Source: Rhabditoides inermis (lineage: Eukaryota > Nematoda > Chromadorea > Rhabditida > Rhabditidae). From it: a stretch of DNA of 64,000 nucleotides. Shown piece by piece: positions 1-13,025 of this stretch; positions within the stretch are counted from its first letter, which is position 1; every line of letters starts with the position of its first letter. A program made the position numbers and the translations under genes. The stretch covers positions 94,501-158,500 of the forward strand of contig CAWZYM010000369.1 in assembly GCA_963966185.1 (NCBI GenBank), in the 5' to 3' direction. The notes below the pieces were generated by a model. It was not told the origin of the DNA. It worked only from the letters and a program-made list of their open reading frames with translations, and searched no databases.

Positions 1-2
1 AC

Positions 3-865
3 GCGTTGAGGCTGTTGTTCAGCAACGTGAGAGGAGCTGATTCGTTCCGGAAATTTGCGACTGTGAGTAGACAATATGAATTTCGAAAACAGTATGTACG
101 TACAATTATCAGTGAAGAAAGGACATAAATTGAAATGGAGAGTATTCGGGAACTAGCGCAAGTAAGATATCATTGGTTCAGGTGAACGGCCGTGTGTGCT
201 CGACGTTCGCGGAGGCTGCGGCCGAGCTGGACCTGCTGACGGACGACCTGCAGCTGAGGAAGGCGCTCAGGGAGGTTGCCTCTTCGGATGTGTCGCCCCG
301 CAGAGTCGCGCGCTTTTTCGTTCTTCTCCTTGTTCATGGAGGACCGAGCAAAGTGAGATGATTTCTCCGTTCTTCAGTTTCGTTTGCTTTTAGGCCTAAT
401 TTCGATATATTGTCTAACAGTCATATTACGGTAATTTACAGTAATCCGCTACTGTCCTACCCGTTTTTTTCGTTTCTTACTCCTTCCCTCCCCCTCTCTC
501 GATACCAGTTGTCATGAATACTGGTGTTATAGGATCTTCCACTCGAGATGTTGGAGGAGAATGCGGACGCGATGTTTCTGCACAGAGCCAAAACGGACAG
601 GCAAAACAGGCAGATGCAGATCCTCCTCGCTGCTCTTCAGGTACATACTTTTATTGGTTCAGAATTGAATTGAACTATTTGAGACTATGCTGGCAAGACA
701 CGACTGCTCGTTGGAGCAGTTCGGACTTCCGGGAGCAGACTGGACAATGCTGGACAAGACGGCACAGGACGAGGACGACTTCATCGACGACCTCGTCGTG
801 GAGCAGGGGAAGAGTGTGCAGCAACTGGCCAAGGAGACCAGGGTGAGAGAGAGAGAGATAGGGAG

Positions 866-928
<63 letters not shown>

Positions 929-2748
929 AAGAGAGAGAGAGAGAGTTCTCACGTTCTGAGTGAGAATGAGAGACAGCAGAGAAAAAGAGAAAGAGAGAGA
1001 GAGAGAAAAAGAGTGAGTGAGAGAGAGAGATACTTCTCACGTTCAGAGTGAGAATGAGAGACAGCAGAGAAAGAGAAAGAAAGAGAGAGAAAGAGAGAGA
1101 TAGAGAGAGAGAAAGAGAGAGAGAGAGAGAGGGAGAGAGAGAGATACTTTTCATGTTCTGAGTGAAAATGAGAGACAGCAGAGAGCGAGAGAGAGAGAGA
1201 GAGAGAGAGACCAAAAACGAAAGAGAGGGGGGAGGTCCCCCCGTTTTAAGTGAGAGGAAGACTTCAGAGAAAGAGAGACAGTCTATGAGATTCGTACTTT
1301 ACAGGATATGCTGAACTCTGAGCAGAGGGCCATCTTCAACCGGATCATGAACACGATCCGAGAGGACGAGGAGGAGATGGATCGGGAGGAAAGTGAGTTT
1401 TGCTTGTTGCTCTTCATCTTTATAAAAATATACATAATTTAAAAAAAGTGATGAAACAGGTCGAGATTGATGATACTTGATTATCTAGACGATCAAATGA
1501 AATGTTTTGTTAAGGTGTATGGAAGCCGCAGATCGTGCTGGGTTCTGGCGGATGCGGCAAGACCACGCTGCTACGAGCTATCTACTACGCTGTCCTAGAT
1601 GAGGGCAAGAAGGTGCGTCTCTCTGGTTCCCTCAATTCGCTCGCTCATTTTCTTCACAATCATAATCTTGTAGGCCACTTGTCTGGCATACACGGGATGT
1701 GCAGCTCATCTCCTTCCGGAGGGTCGGACTCTGCACCGCCACTTTTGGATCAACACGAAAGCGGATGGAGAGCTGTACTCCAAGATCACTGGCTGGAGTG
1801 GAAAGGAGAAAGAGCTCATCGAGGTTAACAAAATTATTAGATTATCAGGAGAGAGAGGGGGGAGGGAAAAGGGGGGAGGAGAAGAGAGAGAGGAAAAAAA
1901 AACGGAGGGAGAGAGGAAGACTGAGAGAAATGTTTGCAGACAGAGCTGTTCGTCATTGACGAGATGTCAATGCTCTACTGCGAGATCATCGACCTGCTCG
2001 ACCAGCTTCTCAGGAAGGCCACTGGAATCGACGTATTTTTCGGTGGCAAGAAGGTCATTCTGGTCGGAGACTACCGACAGGTGAGAAAAAATATATTATC
2101 GATTCTACCAACGCACACCGATGTTATCAGCTAACTATCAATCGACGTCCACCACTAACCTATATTGTTGACTTTGACGGTACTTGGCTAAGCTGTTACG
2201 TGAATCTGCGAAAGTAGTTGAGGACGTGGGTATACGGTATTTGGTTTTACAAGTATACGTGGTCATTTGGGGTGCGTGGCGTGCGGATATACAGTACTTG
2301 GTTATACAGGTATACGGTACTTGGATTTACTGCACTACTTGGGTATGCACTAATTGGTAATACTTGTGTATACGGTACTTGAGTATACATGTACTTGTGT
2401 ACAGTTCATCCGGAGAGATTAAGAGCAAAAAATTGTTTGGATTGAGTGAGAATAGAAAGAGTGGAAATAGAAGAATGAGAAAAGAAAGAAGAGAGATACT
2501 GATTACAGACGCTGCCAATCATCAAGGACCTCGAGGGAGACCAGGTACTGGTGGAGTCACTCATCAACCACCCGATGTGGGATGAGGCGGAGAAGACTGT
2601 TCTGGAGAAGAACATGCGCGCAGTGGACGACGAGGACTACGCGGCGCTGATCAGGCAGATCGGAGATGGCGTCGATACCCGAGACGGCACTGTGCAAGTG
2701 AGTGGATAAAAGAGTGAAAAGAAAGAGAAGGAGCGAGAGAGAGAGAGA

Positions 2749-2795
<47 letters not shown>

Positions 2796-4152
2796 GAATC
2801 ACAGAAAGAACGTGAGGTGTTTGTAGGTGTGCTCGGAATGCTTCCCCATGTTTCTCCCGTCTCCGCAAGATGTCGTCGACTGGACGTTCGACGAGATGGA
2901 GGTGGAGGAGAAGAGAGTGGACAGCTGCATTCTCGCTTTGACCAACGACCACGTGGAGCAGTACAACCAGATGGTGGGTGGATACTTGCTTCATTGTGAT
3001 CATTTGTTGATGTCAGGTGCTGGAGAGGATGCCGAGAATTGAGACAGAGGGAAGCTACTCGGAGCACACCTACCTGTCGATCGACTCGCCGGATTCGACA
3101 GGAGGACTGCAGCTCGCTCCAGAGGACTGCCACAAGCAGTGCCCCACCGGAATGCCGCCTCACGCTCTCCACCTCAAGGTATCTGATTGACAATAGGTTG
3201 AATGAATTCTTTTTTCTTTTCGCTCGGTGCGACCTGCATGTTGATCAAAAACGTAGATGTGCGTCGAGGATTGACCAACGGCACGCGGATCATCATTCGC
3301 AAGATGGTGAGATCATTCAGTATATACTTAGTTGTTTTGCTTTCAGAGGGAACACTCGCTGGTCGTGCAGAGGATCGACGATGAGAACGAGGAGGAGTTC
3401 GATCTGAGCAAGTGAGTGAGAGAGGGAGAGAGGGAGGGAGGGAGAAAGGGAAAGAGAAAATGCAGGGAAGGAGAGAGAGGAAAAGAGTCAAAAATATATG
3501 GGTACGATGGTTTCAGGATGCTGCTCCAACACTCGGAGACGGGCAAAGCGCTCTTCTCCCGTTTTCAGTTCCCGATCCGGCTGGCCTTTGCCATCACTAT
3601 CAACAAGGCACAGGGAGCCACTCTGGGAAAGGCGAGCCTTTATTACTAGATATTATAGTTTGTTTCTTGTAGGTGGGTTTGATCCTCACCAACCCGGTCT
3701 TCAGCCATGGTCAGTTGTTTGTTGCCATGAGCAGGGTGCGTGATCGGAACTCGATCCGGATCTTCACATCCATGCAGGTGAAGAAAGACGAGAGAGGCGA
3801 GAGAAAGGGGTGGGAAGGAGAGAGAGATGACAAATTTCAGTCTGTTCCGGCACACAAGGAGTGTCGCCACGGCCACCGCGCATCCCTCTGTCAGATGCGC
3901 AACATCGTGTACCCGAAGGCAATCGAGGTAATGTTGGGTGAGGGTGAGGAGGGCGTGAGGATGGGAGGAGACGAGAGCGAGGACGGGATGGAGGAGGGCG
4001 GAGACGCCGGAGAGGGAGAGGGCGAGGCGCAGGCGATGGAGATGGACGAGTCCGGAGACGAGGACATGGACAGTGAGGGGGAGGAGGAGACGGATGAGGA
4101 GAGTGAGTATGAGAGGGAACTCGAGATGGAGATTGAGAGGGAGTTTGAGTAG
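3..4152 (+). CDS. Helitron-type PIF1 helicase, 3' part (5' end outside window)
   Basis: This is the SF1B DNA helicase that unwinds DNA in rolling-circle transposition of Helitrons. Exons I place: 3-62, 182-352, 533-640, 684-842, 1305-1392, 1515-1612, 1674-1823, 1940-2080, 2509-2697, 2827-2973, 3017-3178, 3223-3306, 3347-3411, 3517-3631, 3673-3777, 3841-4152. Reading phase is kept across all of them. Visible motifs, in order, are the Helitron-typical N-terminal stretch (RLLFSNVRGADSF), Walker A GSGGCGKT at 1541, Walker B VIDEMSM at 1955, VGDYRQ at 2063, LTNDHVEQYN, NGTR, ITINKAQG at 3598 and FSHGQLFVAMSRVR at 3700. The C-terminus is an acidic tail of about 80 residues rich in E, D and M. The nuclease (Rep) part, if present, lies upstream. 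Two oddities are an acceptor that reads CG instead of AG before 3223 and a GC-AG intron at 3632-3672. A host PIF1 gene is less likely because of the Helitron-like N-terminal block. Confidence 0.88.
843..1304 (+). repeat. (GA)n-rich intron of the helicase gene
   Basis: The intron begins GTGAGAGAGAGAGA, so the purine repeat starts inside the splice donor. Within it a unit of about 100 bp is repeated three times; each copy ends with a TTCTCACGTTCTGAGTGAGAA-like palindrome followed by GAGACAGCAGAGA (near 945-976, 1033-1064 and 1147-1182). The acceptor is TTTACAG at 1304. Confidence 0.75.
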
Positions 4153-4681
4153 ACTGTTCTGTTGACTCATGATACTATTGCGAGTTTCATTTGATGTCCA
4201 GGAATATGTCTGTATTCTGAACCAAATTGTTCCTTGTTGTTCTCATTTGTACATAGATTCTCGTATCTCGTTGTTGTTATTCATATTGTACATATTGTTT
4301 TCACTATTCATCACTATTGTAGACTAATGCAGATATGCAGGATGGTCACATTATCATTATTGTTAAAAATTTGAAGATAAATGTATATAACATATTGAAT
4401 TTATTTGTACATTACACATACGTCATTGTTTTGTTTATTTGTTCTGTTTATTTTTCTCTTTTTTTACAGTTTGTTTTCACTATATCTCAGAATGCAATAT
4501 ACATATTTGGTGTCTGTGTCTCAACTACACCAGTACTCACTACCACGACGGTTGCCATTACTCCCTTCTCTTTCGTCTCACACGCAATCTTTTCTCATCG
4601 CACAAGAAGAAGACGATACAAATCAGAAAAAAGTGGGAGAAGAGGGGAGGGGCGGAAAGAGAGAGAGATAGAAAGAAAGAT

Positions 4682-4721
<40 letters not shown>

Positions 4722-4834
4722 TGTTTCTCAACTACACCAGTACTCACTACATACCACGACAGTTGCCATTTCTCATTCCTCCTTCTCTTATCCCATGTTC
4801 CAACGGGGGGAGGAAGGGAGGGAGGGAGGGAGGA

Positions 4835-4872
<38 letters not shown>

Positions 4873-4964
4873 AGAGAAAGAGAGAGAAAGAGAGAGAAAG
4901 AGAGAGAAATAGAGAGAAAGAGAGAGAAAGAGAGAGAAAGAGAGAAAGAGAGAAACAGAGAAAG

Positions 4965-4999
<35 letters not shown>

Positions 5000-5040
5000 G
5001 AGAGTGAGAGAGAGGGGGAGAGAGGGAATGCCAAGGCCGT
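4153..5040. repeat. Intergenic AT-rich stretch, duplicated 50-bp segment and (GA)n
   Basis: After the helicase stop there is AT-rich sequence with many TTGTT and TACAT words and no convincing gene. A segment of about 50 bp starting TCTCAACTACACCAGTACTC occurs at 4518 and again at 4727, on either side of a (GA)n run. A second GA tract of interrupted AGAGAGAAAG units fills 4830-5025. I see no Helitron-like 3' hairpin plus CTRR here with confidence. Confidence 0.6.
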
Positions 5041-5096
5041 CCATGCAATGCTATCCCCACTCCTCAAAGGAGCTTTGAAGACTGAGAATAGAGGAG

Positions 5097-5279
5097 ATGG
5101 CAGACGTAAACCTGGAGGAGGAGGCAGACGACGGATTCGAGCCGATGGACGTTGGAGAGACCGGGGTGGGAGCCCAGAACGTGCGCACTGTGCACTCCGA
5201 GGAGGGAGAAATGGAGGAGTGGGCAAGCAGAAAATTGACTCAGTTGTCTACTGTTCTTCACAAGTTATTTTTTTTGTAA
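5097..5279 (+). CDS. Possible acidic small protein or exon, unknown
   Basis: A 60-codon frame opens with ATG: MADVNLEEEADDGFEPMDVG and so on. It is rich in E and D and reads like protein for the first 45 codons; the last residues (KLFFL) come from T-rich noncoding-like DNA, so a splice donor may be missing. It resembles the acidic helicase tail in composition only. No family is recognised. It could be a leftover exon of a transposon protein. Confidence 0.25.
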   Translation: MADVNLEEEADDGFEPMDVGETGVGAQNVRTVHSEEGEMEEWASRKLTQLSTVLHKLFFL

Positions 5280-6300
5280 TTACTCATACCATTCAAATAT
5301 GTGTATAAATATTAATTGTTTTTTTCTGTTATTAATATAAATTCTCACATTCAGAACAAAATCATTACACGTAAAGACACTTGAGATTTCACTCAGTTTA
5401 ATCTACTGGGACGCGCGCTCGCGGAGAGAGAGAGAGAGAGAGGGAGAGAGAGAGAGGGAGAGATGCATGGAGAGAGAGGGGGAGGTAGAGATAATCCCCT
5501 TCTGAAGACGTATGGACTTGTGCGCGAAGGACAGACCGTATTACTCATTCACTGAGAAGACCGGCCGCCCGCTCGATCCCTGGCCTCTTCTCGTCTTATA
5601 CATTCATTCCGGAAAGAAAAGACTGCTATCGTATTGCAGGTGAAACTACGTAATTTTTCACGTTTTTTTCACTCATCGCAGTATGTACTTCATCATCATG
5701 ATCGCTCTGGTCAATAGGAATTTAATGTATACATTTCAGTCTCTTGATGGACCCGCTCTGTTAAGTGCTCATCCACCTGCTCGGAAGGCTCGGATACAAG
5801 CATCACTGCAAAGATCTCATGCCACTACTCGCCCCATTGCCCGACAAGAGACTGGAAATGAAACATAGTGAGTCATCACTGTCACTTGTTAGACACAATG
5901 TGCATCATTCCATCACATCATATGCAAATGTTCCGAGAAAGACATCACTCATGACGAAGAAGAGCCACCGATTGACATGGGCATGAACGATCACTATGAT
6001 GACACACTTTCCACATTCATCTGAGTCTCTCTCTCTCTCTCTCTCTCTCCCTCTCTCTCACTCACTCACTCACTCACTCACTCACTCACTCACTCACTCT
6101 CTCTCTCTCTCTCTCTCACGAACTCACTTACTCTCTCTCACACACACAACCAGTGAGATCTATATCTCAATCGAATCGAAAAAAATATATGTATAACTCA
6201 AACATATATGGGATATGCTCATATCGGTCAAACTTCGTGCATCTCTCAAAACAACGCGCTGTTAGTGGCATGACTTTCAAAACGCCAGGTCATATTCTCA
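5280..6300. other. Mostly noncoding; two weak exon candidates and a TC/ACTC microsatellite
   Basis: Around 5520-5640 a frame reads CAKDRPYYSFTEKTGRPLDP and ends at a GTGAAA donor. Around 5765-5870 another reads VLIHLLGRLGYKHHCKDLMP and ends at GTGAGTC. Both look protein-like, but I recognise neither and cannot join them to a gene. 6025-6120 is a (TC)n tract that changes to (ACTC)n and back. Confidence 0.3.
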
Positions 6301-6302
6301 AG

Positions 6303-6384
6303 GCCGCATAGTCCAGTGGCAGTGTGCGCGACTGGCGGCCTATCGCTTGTTTCCGAGCGAGGGGATCGGGTCCCCGACCCCCAA
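6303..6384 (+). repeat. tRNA-like sequence, probably a SINE head
   Basis: The stretch has an A-box-like word (TAGTCCAGTGGCAG) and, about 45 bp later, a B-box-like word (GGGATCGGGTCCC), followed by an A-run. It does not fold into a full cloverleaf with matching acceptor ends, so a tRNA-derived SINE head or tRNA pseudogene fits better than a working tRNA. Confidence 0.4.
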
Positions 6385-7200
<816 letters not shown>

Positions 7201-7384
7201 TTTCATTTCAATATCCTAAATAAAATCATGTTCTTAGCTCAGCTCCTATTGTAGATACAAACTTGATACTTGGTACAGGTAACAAGTAAACAAATCCAAG
7301 ATGTTTGGTGCACATCATGTGTTTGACTTGTTCTAAAGCACATCTAGCGGCCGGAGGCGAGCGCAGCGAGCCTCCGGCCGCTAG
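7201..7384 (+). mobile_element. 3' end of a truncated Helitron-like unit (E0)
   Basis: The fragment has the unit signature GATACTTGGTACAGGTAACA then GTAAACAA. It ends in a 15-bp-stem hairpin (CTAGCGGCCGGAGGC, 11-nt loop, reverse complement) whose last four bases are CTAG at 7381-7384. The next unit starts immediately with TC. Its 5' part is missing. Confidence 0.6.
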
Positions 7385-9547
7385 TCGCAGCGCCCGCTGC
7401 GCCGGTCTGTCTAAATGTCCTATGGTGTACATCCGTACATGGTTTTCCCTGCGCCACGGCTCTATGGATTTCGCTAAATTTGATATTGCCGGAAAGCTCT
7501 CGATCTGTAGATGCTCAGTTTAAACCTCCACCCTTTTATCTCTCAAATCCCCGGAGCAATAAGCTCAAGAAAGTCCGACGAAATAGCGCGTAATCAGAGA
7601 GCGTCAGACAGAAAAGAGGCGAGATAGTGTGTCAGATGAAGAGACAGGTCACTGACGAATCGGCTGCGGCGAGTAGACCTTACAAGAACGAGTACTGCGA
7701 ATCGCAGACTTCAGCATTCGAGAAACGGTTTCGACGTCACTCCTCTACACTCCCTTACCTACAAATCTGCCCGTAATCTTTTTATAATTCCTCCTGGTTT
7801 CCTTTCACGAAGTGATTTAGTCGAGGCGAGGCGACACCAAACATTTGTCGCGGGCTGTTCAAGAAAACTAGGCAACCGTGTAAGATCTCCCTTTACTACA
7901 ACATGCATATAGGTGGCCACTACACTTCTACCAAAATTTGCATCTTTTTGTGACCTCTATCGTCTGCTATCCGCGGATTCCTTTAATCGACGTCGTTTTA
8001 TTGCCCCGCGACGAGAGAGTGTGGCGAGGTGAGAGTGCGCCAGCTGCCAGTCTGTCCGCTGTCAGAGAAAGAAACAGTAAATTGTGCAAATGAGCGCGAA
8101 TATCACCATGCACTACGAAACAGCTCACCACACTCCAACAAACTGTGCAAAGTCTATATTCTGAGCAGATACAATAAAACAATACTACATGCACTCATTA
8201 TATATTCAATCAGGGAAGTGAGGCGAGGCGAAAGAATGCTACTATGTAGTACGCTTTACAACCTCCCTTTCTCATCCCTCTCTTCGTCTCTCTCTCTCTC
8301 TCGCTTATATTTTATGGTGTTAGATCAGTGATAACTAATAAAGAAAGAATTGTCAACTAGCTGCTGATCGGCTTTGACCGCGGAGGCGCGCGGAGCGTGC
8401 CGGAGCGCCCTCTGTAAGCATACGAGAGAGTGAAAGATCAGAGAGTCGGAGAAAATGCATATCAGTATCAGTGATCAATATTTTGTTATTATTATTGATC
8501 TACTGATCGGCTTTGACCGCGGATGCGCGCGGAGCGTGCCGGAGGACATTCTATGATCAAGGCCAGAGTAGAAATTTTATGATATTAGATCGGTGATAAC
8601 TAAAAATCGTCAACCGGCTACTGATAGATTTTTACCGTTAGATCGGTGATAACTAATAATTGTGAACCAGCTACTGATAGGTTTTGACCGCGGAGGCGCG
8701 CGGAGCGTGCCGGAGCGCTTTATATGATCATAGGCGAGAGTAGATAGTAGATGATAACTAATAGTTGTCAACCAGCTACTGATCTGTTTTGACCGCGAAG
8801 GCGCGCGGAGCGTGCCGGAGCGCCTTTTCTGAGCATAGGAGAGAAAAGATATTAGATCAGTGATAACTAATAATTGTCAACCAGCTACTGATAGGTTTTG
8901 ACCGCGGAGGCTCGCGGAGCGTGCCGGAGCGCCTTCTATGAGCATAGGAGAGAGTAGAAATTTTATGATATTAGATCGGTGATAACTAACAATTGTCAAC
9001 CAGCTAATGATAGGTTTTGTCCGCGGAGGCGCGCGGAGCGTGCCGGAGCTCTTTCTATGATCATAGGAGAGAGTAGATAGTAGATCAGTGGATAACTTAT
9101 AGTTGTTAACCAGCTACTGATAAGCTTTAGCCGCGGAGGCGGTGCGGAGCGTGCCGGAGCGCCTTCTCAAGCATAGGAGAGAGTAGATAGTAGATGATAA
9201 CTAATAATTGTCAACCAGCTACGGATAGGTTTTCACCGCGAAGGCACGCGGCATCGTGCCGGAGCGTCTTCTATGAGCATAGTAAATACAATATCTGTAG
9301 AAAAGCAGTAACTGTCAACCAGCTACTAATAGACTGTGACACTTCCTGAATATTTTATAATACTATAGATAAAAAAACAAGGAAATATATAAAGATAAGT
9401 CATCTACTGGAAGACTCTGACAACATCACTTCTAGCACAGCTCCTAATAGCACTTCCAGACCACATATCAAGTCAATCTATATATCAATCGATAGAAAAT
9501 TTTTTCCACTTTTCAAACTTTAATTTCTAGCGCGCGAAGCGCGCTAG
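7385..9547 (+). mobile_element. Helitron-like array unit E1 (2163 bp)
   Basis: The unit runs from TC at 7385 to CTAG at 9544-9547. The 5' end has a small hairpin (GCAGCG CC CGCTGC) and then CCTATGGTGTACATCC. The middle (about 7510-8330) is unique-looking sequence shared with E2. The second half (8345-9330) is a minisatellite, followed by the palindrome CTAGCGCGCGAAGCGCGCTAG. There is no coding sequence I would defend. Confidence 0.6.
8345..9330 (+). repeat. About 110-150 bp minisatellite in E1
   Basis: Diverged tandem copies each carry TTTTGACCGCGGAGGCGCGC, GGAGCGTGCCGGAGCGC, CATAGGAGAGAGTAGA and GATAACTAATAATTGTCAAC in that order. Copies vary in length by small deletions. The GC-rich half of each copy is itself imperfectly palindromic. 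Confidence 0.8.
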
Positions 9548-10439
9548 TCGCAGCGCCGCTGCGCCTGTATGTGCAAAATGCCCTATGGTGTCCGTCCATA
9601 CATGGCTCCACAAAGGCCACCGATGCATGGATCCGGCTAAATTTGGTATGGCTGTAAAGCCCTCGGTCTGGAGATGCTCCCAAAATCTTTATTTTATCAT
9701 ATCTCTCATATCCGCGGAGCTATAAGCTCGAGAAAGTCCGACGAAATAGCGCGTAATCCGAGAGAGTCAGACAGAAAACAGGCGAAATAGTGTGTCAGAT
9801 GAAGAGACGGTTAGGTCGTTGAACGGTTGCATCGAGTAGACCTTACAAGAACGAGTACTGCGAATCGCAGACTTCAGCTTTCGAGAAACGGTTTCGACGT
9901 CACTCCTCTACACTCCCTCACCTACAAATCTGCCCGTAATCTTTTCATAATTCCTCCTGGTTTCCTTTCACGAAGTGATTTAGTCGAGGCGAGGCGACAC
10001 CAAACAGTTGTCGCGGGCTGTTCAAGAAAACTAGGCAACCGTGTCAGATCTCCCTTTACTACAACATGCAAATAGGTGGCCACTACACTTCTTCCAAAAT
10101 TTGCATCTTTTTGTGACCTCTGACGCCCGCTATCAATTAAATTCCTCTAATCGACGCCACTTTATTGCCCCGCGACGAGAGAGTGTGGCGCGGTGAGAGT
10201 GCGCCAGCTGCCAGTCTGTCTGATGTCAGAGAAAAAGACAGTCAATTGTGCAAATGAGCGAGAACATCACCACGCACTACGAAACAGCTCACCACACTTC
10301 ACAAACTGTGCAAATTCTATATTCTGAGCAAACACAATACAAATATAACTGTATGCACTAAAGACATTCTACCTTCAATCAGGGAAGTGAGGCGAGGCAA
10401 AACACTATGTAACCTTCTTTTCTCATCCAATTCCTTTTC

Positions 10440-10486
<47 letters not shown>

Positions 10487-10487
10487 C

Positions 10488-10528
<41 letters not shown>

Positions 10529-10555
10529 GTTTTTCTCTCTCTCGCTCTCTCTTTC

Positions 10556-10609
<54 letters not shown>

Positions 10610-12158
10610 ATTTTATAATAAAAGCCCAGTGATAACTATAAATTATATTTGTATATCTAATAAATAAAAATTGTCAACTAGCTTCTGATAGGCTTTACCG
10701 CGGAGTGTGCCGGAGCGCCCTCTATGTATGTGCATACGAGAGAGTGAAAGATCAGAGAGTAGGAAAGAATGCATATTAGTATCAGTGTTCAATATATGAT
10801 TATAATTACTGATCTACTGAACGGCTTTGACCGCGGAGGCGCGCGAAGCGTGCCGGAGCGCTTTCTATGTGCATACGAGAAAATTAACGATCAGAGATTC
10901 GGAGAAACTTCATATCAGTAGCAGTGATCAATATATTCTTATTATTACTGATCTACTGATAGAATTTGACCGCGGAGACGCGCGGAGCGGCTGTCTATGA
11001 TCGTAGGCGAGAGTAGATATTTTATATTATTAGATCCGTGATAACTAATCATTGTCAACCAGCTACTGATAGGATTTGACCGCGGAGGCGCGCGGAGCGG
11101 CTATTTATGATCATAGGCGAGAGAAGATATTTTATAATATTAGATCCGTGATAACTAATAATTGTCAACCAGCTACTGATAGAATTTGACCGCTGAGGGG
11201 CGCGGAGCGGCTGTCTGTGATCAAAGGCGAGAGTAGAGATTTTATAATATTAGATCCGTGATAACTAATAATTGTCAACCAGCTACTGATAGAGTTTTAA
11301 CGCGGAGGCGCGCGGAGCGTGCCGGAGCGCCCTCTAAGTGCATACGAAAGAGTAAAAAATCAGAGAGTCGGAGAAAATGCATATCAGTATCAGTGATCAG
11401 TATATTATTATAATTACTGATCTACTGATCAGCTTTGACCGCGGAGGCGCGCGAAGCGTGCCGGAGCGCTTTCTATGTGCATACGAGAAAGTGAACGATC
11501 AGAGAGTCGGAGAAAATGCATATCATTAGCAGTGATCAAGATATTCTTAATTTTACTGATCTACTAATATACTTCGACCGCGGGTGCGCGCGAAGCGTGC
11601 CGGAGCGCTTTCTATGTGCAAACGAGAGATTGAAAGATCAGAAAGTAGGAGATAATGCATATCAGTATCAGTGATCAATATATTATTATAATTACTGATA
11701 TACTGATCGGCTTTGACCGCGAAGGGGCGCGAAGCGCGCCGAAGCGCTTTCTATGTACATACGAGAAAGTAAAAGATCAGAGAGTCAAAGAAAATGCATA
11801 TCAGTATCAGTGATAATTAAATTGTTATTTTTATTACTGATCTACTGATAGGCTCTGACAGCGGAGCGTGCCGGAGCGCCTTCTATGAGCATAGTAAATA
11901 CATCTGTAGAAAAGCAATCAACCAGATACTATCAACCAGATAGACTGTGACACTTTCTAATTATTTAAAATTACTGAAAATAAAAAAAATAAGGAAATAA
12001 TTGAAGATCAGTCATCTACTGGAAGACTGACAACAGCACTTCTAGCACAGCTCCTAATAATACTTCCAGAGCAAATATCAAGTCAATCTATATATCAATC
12101 GATAGATAATTTTCTTCTCTATTTTATACCTATATTTCTAGCGCGCGAAGCGCGCTAG
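9548..12158 (+). mobile_element. Helitron-like array unit E2 (2611 bp)
   Basis: This is a sister of E1: same TCGCAGCGCC start, same unique middle (about 9690-10400, close to 7510-8330), then a long (CT)n tract at 10443-10608, a larger minisatellite (10640-11910), and the same CTAGCGCGCGAAGCGCGCTAG terminus at 12138-12158. It joins E3 with no spacer. Confidence 0.6.
10640..11910 (+). repeat. Minisatellite in E2
   Basis: Same family as the E1 minisatellite, with two unit subtypes. One contains TGCATATCAGTATCAGTGATCAATAT; the other contains GATAACTAATAATTGTCAACCAGCTACTG. Every unit has the GACCGCGGAGGCGCGC word. The subtypes occur in blocks, which suggests higher-order duplication. Confidence 0.75.
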
Positions 12159-13025
12159 TCGCCTCTCTCCCCCCCTAAAATGTCAGATGCCGTTTGTCCC
12201 ACCTCAGAACTCATTACTCATTCAAGTCTCGGGGCTCTCCTTTTAGGGTTAAGCATCGTTAGGGTCTGGCACGCAATCGTTTCTCTGACACCTCATTTGC
12301 ATATTCCATATTTGGTATACAGAAAACTGGTTCGTAACTTTTTACTGAGCGAGAGTTGAGAGCTGGATTTTGTTGTTTAATTATCAGTACCTTAACACCT
12401 TGCACTGTGAATTTTTCCAGATTTTTATCTAATTTTTGAATTTTAATTTATTTTTAAAATTTCACTTTTAATTACTCAGAATCACCGTCAATTTGATAAC
12501 TTTGTTCGTTTTTGAGCTAAAAGGTTCATACTCGGTACAGGTAACAAGTAAACAAGTTCAATTTTTTTGGTAAACAACAATAGTAAACAAGTAAACAAAA
12601 AAGTAAACAACTCCAAATCTCATTTTAAAGGTATCTAACGTGTACTAGACCAAGTAATCAGTTCATATTTGTTGTTTACAAGTGAAGTAAACAAGTAAAC
12701 AAGTTTGTAAACAACTCAGAAATTTGTTTTAAAGGTCTCTAACGTGTAGTATACAAAGTACTCAGTTCGATTTTATTGTTTATTTAAACATACAAACAAG
12801 TAAACAAAGTAAACAAATACAAATCTCATTTAATAGGCATCTGACTCGGACTAGACCGGGTACTGAGTTCAGATTTGTTGTTTAAAGTGAGGTTATGAGT
12901 ACATATTTATAGGTTATACAGCGGAAAGGCGAGCGCGCCGTAGGCGCGCGAGCCTTGAAGCGAACGCGGCGCGAAGCGCCGCCACTAGCGGCCGGAGGCG
13001 AGCGAAGCGAGCCTCCGGCCGCTAG
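12159..13025 (+). mobile_element. Helitron-like array unit E3 (867 bp)
   Basis: Starts TCGCCTCTCTCCCCC...TAAAATG and contains CCTCATTTGCATATTCC and repeated GTAAACAA words. It ends in three successive GC hairpins (12918-13025): AAGGCGAGCGCGCC...GCCTT, GCGGCGCGAAGCGCCGC, and the CTAGCGGCCGGAGGC stem. It is nearly identical to E5, so one is a recent copy of the other. Confidence 0.6.

Noticed and set aside
9827..10075. 82-codon frame shared by units E1 and E2
   Set aside because: The E1 copy does not keep a longer frame and nothing in it looks like a known domain; shared because the DNA is duplicated.
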